A stretch of 64,000 nt of DNA from Desulfovibrio sp. (GTDB lineage Bacteria > Desulfobacterota > Desulfovibrionia > Desulfovibrionales > Desulfovibrionaceae), in NCBI GenBank assembly GCA_030145055.1, contig JAQYWK010000006.1, positions 62,001-126,000 on the forward strand. Direction: 5' to 3'. Positions 58,552 to 64,000 of the stretch are shown piece after piece (position 1 is the stretch's first letter; every line of letters starts with the position of its first letter). The position numbers were made by a program, and so were the translations under genes. The notes beneath the pieces were generated by a model. The model was not told where the DNA came from. It saw only the letters and a list, made by a program, of their open reading frames with translations, and ran no database searches.

Positions 58552-59763
58552 TTACTTTAAAAAGCGTGGATACTTTGTATAAAAAGCTGCGAGTAAATAC
58601 AAGGAGCCGCAAACTAGTATCGTCCCGTCACCAGAAGGTAGCAATGATAATGCTTCATCAAGTGACGAGGCAGGTTGCACTCTTGGTCCTAGCCGCTGTG
58701 CAAGCTCGCCGTGCGGACAGGCTCTTTCATTTTCAGGAATACCGCAAGCGATGATCGGCCCATTAGTTAATCTAAACAGAATATCCTTAACAGGAGCTAT
58801 ATTCTTATCCTTCATACACGAAAAGATAATACCGTCCGGCACTATTGCCGCCCGTTGCAATTCTATCTCAAGAGCTTTGAATGCATGAATATTGTGTGCA
58901 CCGTCAAGAATATAGGTACGATCCACCTTAACTGTTTGCAATCTACCGGGGATGAATGCCCTTTTCACGCCCTCGCAGACATGCGCTTCGTTAAACTCTA
59001 TTCCCCTACTATTACAAAAGAGTATCCACGCACATACTGCCAAATGTCCGTTTTGCTTTTGGTGCTCGCCAGATAGGGACGGAGATAGATCTGCTATTTC
59101 AGCTACTTTTTCGGCATGGTGGAAATTAACATTGAGCTGGTCTGCGCGTGCTTCTAAAACATTCATAACCTCGTCAGTCTGTATAGATGTAATAGCCATA
59201 CCACCATCTCGCATAGCATCGGCTTTATCTGCCGTAATCAGCTCTATAGTGCTACCGAGTATTTTTTCGTGATCCAGCCCGATTGGCGTAAATACGGTCA
59301 AATCTGGGTCCATGGTGTTCGTAGCATCATAACGACCACCCAACCCTGCTTCCATCACCGCGAGATCTACACGATGCTCTTTAAACGCTACGAGTGCCAT
59401 ACACGTAAGCAATTCAAAGTAGGTTAGTCCGATATCCGGCACAATGGTCATCACCATGTTTGCAATACGGCACCATTCATCCTCAGATAGCATATTTCCA
59501 TCAATTGTTATCCGTTCACGAGGACTGATAAAATGCGGAGAAGTGAAGGTTCCGACCTTTAATTGCGATTCAATGGATATATAAGTTAAATAAGTTGAAG
59601 TTGACCCTTTTCCGTTAGTTCCGACAACATGGATTACGGGAAAATCACCCTTAGCCCCCCATTTGTCTACGAATTCCATCATTCTATCTAAGCTTAAATC
59701 CATATGAAAAAGCCCAAGTTCATCCAAATAGTCGCTAAATACTGAAAAATTATTAAATTTCAA
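58552..59763 (-). CDS. folC: Folylpolyglutamate synthase / dihydrofolate synthase
   Basis: 403 residues. Mur-ligase-like ATP enzyme adding glutamate to folates. The P-loop is VVGTNGKGSTSTYL, followed by TSPHFISPRERI; AVMEAGLGGRYDATN and ILDGAHNIHAFKALE are central and C-terminal family motifs. It starts the minus-strand folC-selA-aminopeptidase-selB series, separated from selA by 108 bp. Confidence 0.93.
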   Translation of the reverse strand: MKFNNFSVFSDYLDELGLFHMDLSLDRMMEFVDKWGAKGDFPVIHVVGTNGKGSTSTYLTYISIESQLKVGTFTSPHFISPRERITIDGNMLSEDEWCRIANMVMTIVPDIGLTYFELLTCMALVAFKEHRVDLAVMEAGLGGRYDATNTMDPDLTVFTPIGLDHEKILGSTIELITADKADAMRDGGMAITSIQTDEVMNVLEARADQLNVNFHHAEKVAEIADLSPSLSGEHQKQNGHLAVCAWILFCNSRGIEFNEAHVCEGVKRAFIPGRLQTVKVDRTYILDGAHNIHAFKALEIELQRAAIVPDGIIFSCMKDKNIAPVKDILFRLTNGPIIACGIPENERACPHGELAQRLGPRVQPASSLDEALSLLPSGDGTILVCGSLYLLAAFYTKYPRFLK

Positions 59764-59827
59764 GGTGTCACCATTGATTTTTTACTTGACCGCAGAGCAA
59801 ACGTTACTTAAAAGAATCTTCTCTTGA

Positions 59828-59904
59828 GCGGCAGTAGCTCAGTTGGATAGAGCAACGGCCTTCTAAGCCGTTGGCCGAGGGTTCGAATCCTTCCTGCCGC
59901 ACCA
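59828..59904 (+). tRNA. tRNA-Arg(TCT)
   Basis: Acceptor GCGGCAG / CTGCCGC with discriminator A and encoded CCA. Anticodon arm ACGGC-CTTCTAA-GCCGT gives TCT. T-loop GGTTCGAATCC. Divergent from folC. Confidence 0.97.
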
Positions 59905-59913
59905 TGTCATCAT

Positions 59914-59949
59914 AAAGGCTTACGACTTAAACGTTGTAAGCCTTTTTTT
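59914..59949 (+). terminator. Intrinsic terminator of tRNA-Arg
   Basis: AAAGGCTTACGAC pairs with GTTGTAAGCCTTT (one G-T pair), followed by T-run, 9 bp after the CCA end. Confidence 0.9.
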
Positions 59950-59994
59950 GCGTGGTTTGATATATGCCCATATGACTCGTCACACAGTTCCCAC

Positions 59995-60024
59995 AAAAAA
60001 GCCCTCTTGAATTACCAGAGGGCT
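59995..60024 (-). terminator. Intrinsic terminator, minus strand
   Basis: AGCCCTCT pairs with AGAGGGCT, with A6 on the left. It lies 258 bp beyond the nearest minus-strand stop codon, so it may end an RNA encoded in between. Confidence 0.75.
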
Positions 60025-60255
60025 ACAAGTACACGGCAACTTGACCGAATTCAAGAGTAAAACTTGAAATTGATTGGGACATTTCTAATTCTTTTCAACC
60101 CCCTTCAACAGCCATTTGCGAAAGCGGCAAAATAGGCTCTGTTATGCGGTATTCCCGTCAGTAACAAAGAAAGGTGGAACCTCCGACTTGTGCGCCCATA
60201 AAACAGAATACAGCCCGCAAGAGTTGCAACAGCAAGGACATCGTTCGGGTATTCA
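60025..60255 (-). ncRNA. Candidate structured small RNA (rod-like; 6S-like shape)
   Basis: This part of the 378-bp gene-free gap has no open frame and a more balanced composition than other gaps. On the minus strand the segment can fold as a long interrupted rod: CCTT/AAGG (60237-60234 with 60105-60102), then TTGC/GCAA, CTCT/AGAG, TGCG/CGCA and GTATTC/GAATAC, topped by a smaller hairpin GAGG-TTCCA-CCTT. A terminator on the same strand follows at 59995-60024. The shape recalls 6S RNA, but no sequence match is claimed. The boundaries are approximate. Confidence 0.35.
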
Positions 60256-60282
60256 ACAAAGATAATGAACAAATGTAAAAAA

Positions 60283-60849
60283 CTACAAAGTTGTTCCCAA
60301 AATTTCCATTAATTCTAAGACTCGCGGATTAGACTCAAGGCGGCTTTTCATAGATTCATGTATTTTTTCAGATGTACCCTTATCAAGGATAACCTTCCCA
60401 TAATAGTCACGTTGCGAATTCACACCATTTTCTTTAAGTGATTCTTGAAAGTAGGTATTCAAAGTATCACCATACTCACTGAGTTCGCCTTGATATTTAG
60501 CTCGAAATTCTCTCTTCCTTAACTCATCTTGATGAAACGGGTCATTATCAAGATAACTTTTCAACTGACCTCTTTCATCATCAGTAAGAATATTATCCTT
60601 TGTTAAATCCTTACATAAATCATGATAACCATGATTCAAACCACCATTTAACATTGTTGCTTCCGGTAGGTACGAATTATACCAAGAAGGCAATGCTAAG
60701 GCTTCAAGTGGGAGTTGATCATTAGATTTTGTCTTATCCATTACACTTTCAAACCCATTAACGGCGCTTCCAGTCTCGTTTTGCTTGGATACTGCTGAAG
60801 AAGAAGCAACCTGCGCAGACTGTCCTGAATGGCTATTAGAGATTATCAT
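60283..60849 (-). CDS. Hypothetical soluble protein
   Basis: 188 residues from the ATG at 60849, which has GGAGG 5 nt upstream; the frame's earlier start lacks one. The N-terminal 35 residues are Ser/Gln/Ala-rich and probably disordered; the remainder is charged and predicted helical, with a DNDPFHQDELRKREFRAKY segment. No signal peptide or membrane helix. No family recognised. It is downstream of a membrane sensor and a HlyD-type adaptor on the same strand, so a link to secretion is possible. Confidence 0.6.
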   Translation of the reverse strand: MIISNSHSGQSAQVASSSAVSKQNETGSAVNGFESVMDKTKSNDQLPLEALALPSWYNSYLPEATMLNGGLNHGYHDLCKDLTKDNILTDDERGQLKSYLDNDPFHQDELRKREFRAKYQGELSEYGDTLNTYFQESLKENGVNSQRDYYGKVILDKGTSEKIHESMKSRLESNPRVLELMEILGTTL

Positions 60850-60945
60850 TTCTGCCTCCAGTAGGAATTTATTTCCGTAATTATTACAGATCAAAATTCA
60901 TGCAATCTCTATACCCGATATACTGAATACAATAGCCCCGCTCAA

Positions 60946-62949
60946 CTAAAAGCCTACCTTACTTGCTGTTAATATGCCCTTCCCGCTTGGAGTCTGGATT
61001 ACAGCATCTAATGCTTCAATAATTGAACCTTCAAATTTTTTATCTGCCATTTGATAAATAATCTCAACAGCTTCCTGGGCAGTTTTCGCATTTCTATGAG
61101 CACGATGCTGAACCAAAGCACTGAAGGTGTTGGTCACACCCAAAATTCCAGCTAAGACAGAAACTTCCTTTCCTTTTAGTCCGTTAGGGTATCCAGAACC
61201 ATCTAAATTTTCTTGCATTTGCCAAATCGTCTGAGTGATAGGCAGATCGAATTTAATTCCCTCTAAGAGCTTACATGTATGCTCTACGTATTTTCTCGTT
61301 TCCAAAAGCTCTTCAGGTGTAAGCTTACCCTCTTTTTGCATAATCTCTTTAGGAATAAATGTCTTACCAACCTGCGACAAGATTGCTGCTGCTTCAACAG
61401 TTGCACAATCTGCATCGCTTAAAAGCAGAGTCTCCGCTATTTCTAGCGATAACATGCGCATAAGTGAAGTATGTCCATCAAGGAAAGGTACACTTTCAAC
61501 GGCTCTGACCAGTGCATCAATGATCTGCTGACGAGTTTCAATGCTTTGCGTCGTGGATTCCTTTTCTGTGGTGATATCTCTAAAAACTGTAAGAATTGAG
61601 TCATTCTCTTGTGCTAGAGAACAAGAAACCCCTGTCACCTGCATGGTGAGATGGTTCATGCCCTTTGTAATGGAAAGCTCTTGCGAATAACCATTACCTG
61701 ACATGCTGATCATCTGATCGCCGTGAGACAGTTCCTCAGCATCAATATTATCAAAAACCTGCTGATCCGTTAAACCATCGACACCAGAATGATTACGCCC
61801 GGTAAGCTCTACAAACGCCTGATTAATAAACAAGAAATAGCCTGTTTCGGCATCTTTCAAACTAATTGGAGTCGGAATTGTATTGCATATTTTCTGCAAC
61901 AAGACTTTTTCTTTACGCGTTGGAATCAACTCCCCCTCAAGCATTATGCTTTTACGGTGGAACTTCCTACTTGAAATTAAGAAGTTTATTGTAAGTACAA
62001 AAAATACAAATGCTCCAATTCCCAGACATGCTATTAGCATAGAATTTTTCTTATAGTCACCTATGAGAACATCCACCACAGAACCATCTGTTTCAATCAT
62101 AACCCACCACCGAATCGCAGGAATATATGTCGCAGAAGAAAATACCTGTTTAGTTTTATATAAATCAGTACGAATACCAAAATCTACTTTAGAAAATCCA
62201 TCCAGAGAAACCCCGACAGTTTGAAGTTTTAAATTATCTGGATAACTAAAAACTGTTTCTTGGAAATCACCCATATCATCCTGCTGCATAAGATGAATAT
62301 TACTTTGATATTTTAAACTCTGATCTGAGGCCAGAAATGAACGTAATATTTCTGTCATAGAAATAGTCAGAACCATAATTTTCACAGGTTCAACGGTATT
62401 TGAGATAGCCTTAGACGGAAATACCGGAAGAAATAGATCTGAAACTAATTGGCCGGATGAAGAATATAGCGGTGAAAAAATTGGTATGCGTGTTTCGATA
62501 ATTTTTTTTATGGAGTCCTGATAGCTTGCTTCTTCTTTTTCAAGCTGCCCACCAGTGGTTGCAAAGAGTTTGCCGTTCAAATCAAAAAGATGCCCAGCCG
62601 AAAACCCTGAAACTTTAACAAAGTTTTCAAGATCCTCATGAGCCTTTTGAACAACTGCTTTCTTAGAACTTGATAACCCATCTAAAGCAGACCTGAATAT
62701 TCTCGATTTAGCTAGAGTCTTCCCTTGAATAATGAACTTAACCAATTGCGACGAAAGAAGCTCGGTTTCATTTTTTATAATTACAGCCTGATAACTCTTT
62801 AGTTCGGTTTCTACTTTTTCAGTCTGTGCCTTCCATAAATCTGTAAGCATGTAAAAAGTCACACCTGTTACCGCCATAATAAGCAATAACAACAGACTAT
62901 TCTTCAATGTAAATATTTTCTTTATAAATTCATAAACTTTTTTAAACAT
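60946..62949 (-). CDS. Membrane sensor with dCache-like, PAS and degenerate HD-GYP domains
   Basis: 667 residues. Membrane helix 1 (about 16-36), a periplasmic double-Cache-like domain to about 300, helix 2 (about 302-326), PAS (about 350-460) beginning LLQKICNTIPTPISLKDAET, then an HD-GYP-like domain (about 475-650). The HD pair expected in L-HD-x-GK is replaced (AILSQVGKTFIP) and the HH metal ligands of the next helix are lost (IWQMQENLDG), while DGSGYPNGLKG is kept. It is therefore unlikely to hydrolyse cyclic di-GMP and may bind it or signal by contact. It lies 59 bp downstream of the HlyD-type gene. Confidence 0.85.
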   Translation of the reverse strand: MFKKVYEFIKKIFTLKNSLLLLLIMAVTGVTFYMLTDLWKAQTEKVETELKSYQAVIIKNETELLSSQLVKFIIQGKTLAKSRIFRSALDGLSSSKKAVVQKAHEDLENFVKVSGFSAGHLFDLNGKLFATTGGQLEKEEASYQDSIKKIIETRIPIFSPLYSSSGQLVSDLFLPVFPSKAISNTVEPVKIMVLTISMTEILRSFLASDQSLKYQSNIHLMQQDDMGDFQETVFSYPDNLKLQTVGVSLDGFSKVDFGIRTDLYKTKQVFSSATYIPAIRWWVMIETDGSVVDVLIGDYKKNSMLIACLGIGAFVFFVLTINFLISSRKFHRKSIMLEGELIPTRKEKVLLQKICNTIPTPISLKDAETGYFLFINQAFVELTGRNHSGVDGLTDQQVFDNIDAEELSHGDQMISMSGNGYSQELSITKGMNHLTMQVTGVSCSLAQENDSILTVFRDITTEKESTTQSIETRQQIIDALVRAVESVPFLDGHTSLMRMLSLEIAETLLLSDADCATVEAAAILSQVGKTFIPKEIMQKEGKLTPEELLETRKYVEHTCKLLEGIKFDLPITQTIWQMQENLDGSGYPNGLKGKEVSVLAGILGVTNTFSALVQHRAHRNAKTAQEAVEIIYQMADKKFEGSIIEALDAVIQTPSGKGILTASKVGF

Positions 62950-63008
62950 TATATTTCCCTTAAAACCTTGGATATTCCAAAATTAATTATAAAACATACA
63001 AAAAACTA

Positions 63009-64000
63009 TTAACGAGTATTATGCTCCGAAAGTGCGCCTCTCATACCTCTTGAAATTGGTGAGAGAAGGTACTCAAGAACACTCTCTTTCCCGGAAAGAA
63101 TATTAACTTCTACAATCATTCCCGGAAGAAAATCTTTAGCTTTATCCGCATCATCCTTGATCGTATCGAAAACGACTCTATAGTACCAAGCGCGAGTAAG
63201 GTCATCGAAATAGGTCTTTGCTGAAATATTAATTATTCTGGCCCGCAGCATTGTTTCATCTGAAAATTCATATGATGAGGGTCGTATCTTTGCCAGCATA
63301 CCGTTCCAAATTTTAGTACGGTCGGCAGGAAGAACCTTTCCTTCAATTCTGATTCTCGCATCTGAGGGAACAATTTCGGCTAAAGCTTCCCCGGAACGAA
63401 CAATGCCTCCCACGGTATTTGCGTTTAACTTATAAACAGTCCCATCAATTGGGGATCTGATAACGCTGCGTACAATCTGTTCATTGGCAGCATTAAGTTC
63501 TTCGCGAACACCCTGCAAATCAGAACCGACGCTATTGATTTCCTCACGAATATCACGGAAAAAATCGAGCTGTTCCCTGTTGATACGCTGTCTTAACTCT
63601 CTAATTTCAAGCGCATATTCATCACGTTTATTGAATATCTCAGAAATACTTGTTGTTAATTTTGCGAGCTCAGTTTTCCTTTGCAGAAGCAATTGCCGTG
63701 AACCAATTCCTTTTTTAACCATAGGTTCCAGCAGGTCGTGTTGTTCCTTCAGAACAATCTGTTCATCAATCAAGTTCTGCATGTGATCTTCACTGGCAGA
63801 TAAGGCTGCCTGAGCTTGCTGAATCTGGGTTCCCAAAATATTAATTTTCTCATCAAGAGAATCCTGTCTAAACCTTGCAAATTGCAATTCACTTAATTCT
63901 TCAGGACTCTTAGCATTTTTAGCTAATTCGTTTGTGCTCTTATTACTCTCGGCCATCAAACGGTTTAACTTCGCCCGTAGCCTTTTCAATTTGATGAGAG
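63009..64000 (-). CDS. HlyD-family membrane fusion protein (N-terminus cut by window end)
   Basis: At least 330 residues visible. The frame stays open to the window edge, so the TTG at 63989 is not a start; homologues have about 430-480 residues. Visible parts are a long coiled-coil hairpin (about to residue 165), the lipoyl/barrel return strand VRSPIDGTVYKLNANTVGG, and the C-terminal beta domain ending VEYLLSP-like (VLEYLLSPISRGMRGAL). It bridges an inner-membrane type I secretion ABC exporter to an outer-membrane channel. The exporter is presumably beyond the window. LapC-like adhesin export is one possibility. Confidence 0.88.
   Translation of the reverse strand, partial: LIKLKRLRAKLNRLMAESNKSTNELAKNAKSPEELSELQFARFRQDSLDEKINILGTQIQQAQAALSASEDHMQNLIDEQIVLKEQHDLLEPMVKKGIGSRQLLLQRKTELAKLTTSISEIFNKRDEYALEIRELRQRINREQLDFFRDIREEINSVGSDLQGVREELNAANEQIVRSVIRSPIDGTVYKLNANTVGGIVRSGEALAEIVPSDARIRIEGKVLPADRTKIWNGMLAKIRPSSYEFSDETMLRARIINISAKTYFDDLTRAWYYRVVFDTIKDDADKAKDFLPGMIVEVNILSGKESVLEYLLSPISRGMRGALSEHNTR

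Overview
The window looks like chromosomal DNA of an AT-rich, probably marine, Gram-negative sulfate reducer of the Desulfovibrionaceae (Maridesulfovibrio-like). This is inferred from gene content: a TRAP uptake system, type 1B dihydroorotate dehydrogenase, selA/selB, a PSP1/RicT gene beside metG, an HME-RND metal pump and a choline-to-betaine pathway. No rRNA is present, so the placement is not proven. Most of the window is ordinary core genome. The clearest accessory stretch is about 9.2-18.2 kb.

Layout. (1) 1-3.8 kb: the end of a CusA/CzcA-type RND pump, a SAM methyltransferase-like gene, a small unknown gene and a periplasmic solute-binding protein. (2) 4.0-9.2 kb: an osmoprotectant unit, with a FadR-type GntR regulator and two matching operators, choline dehydrogenase, betaine aldehyde dehydrogenase and a lone choline/betaine-binding protein. 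(3) 9.4-18.2 kb: an accessory region ending at tRNA-Ser(GGA). It holds a DUF3644/HEPN-like protein with an RNase-type R-x4-H motif, a hypothetical protein, a polysaccharide deacetylase lipoprotein, an MscS-like channel, a glycosyltransferase, a PP2C phosphatase and a DJ-1/PfpI protein. Five copies of one 30-nt hairpin, all in the same orientation, divide this region into one- or two-gene blocks. (4) 18.3-29.7 kb: pyrD-pyrK, a U32 protein, then a MIF tautomerase and an XRE regulator divergent from a TRAP transporter, an M20 N-carbamoyl amidohydrolase, pyrC and pyrE. This arrangement suggests a regulated uptake and salvage route for a pyrimidine-related or ureido compound.

(5) 29.7-46.6 kb: mostly minus-strand housekeeping genes (PBP1A, YkgJ-type protein, purF, carB, metG, ricT-like, a CheY-like receiver, comEC, murA), interrupted by plus-strand feoA-like, unknown and slyX genes. 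A perfect 24-bp palindrome followed by a T-run, shaped like an intrinsic terminator, lies inside the comEC coding start. (6) 46.7-53.6 kb: tRNA-His, catalase, a second solute-binding protein, a large F-rich pentapeptide-like membrane protein, a PAS histidine kinase with a Cys cluster and a hotdog thioesterase. (7) 53.6-59.9 kb: a folC-selA-M18 aminopeptidase-selB run (selenocysteine machinery without selC or a selenoprotein in view) and tRNA-Arg(UCU). (8) 59.9-64 kb: a structured gene-free segment that may be a small RNA, an unknown small protein, a sensor with a degenerate HD-GYP domain, and a HlyD-type secretion adaptor cut by the window edge.

The least explained signals are the repeated-hairpin blocks beside tRNA-Ser with the HEPN-like gene, the TRAP-carbamoylase-pyrC-pyrE arrangement, the pentapeptide/channel-like membrane protein, the terminator inside comEC, and the structured segment near 60.1-60.25 kb.
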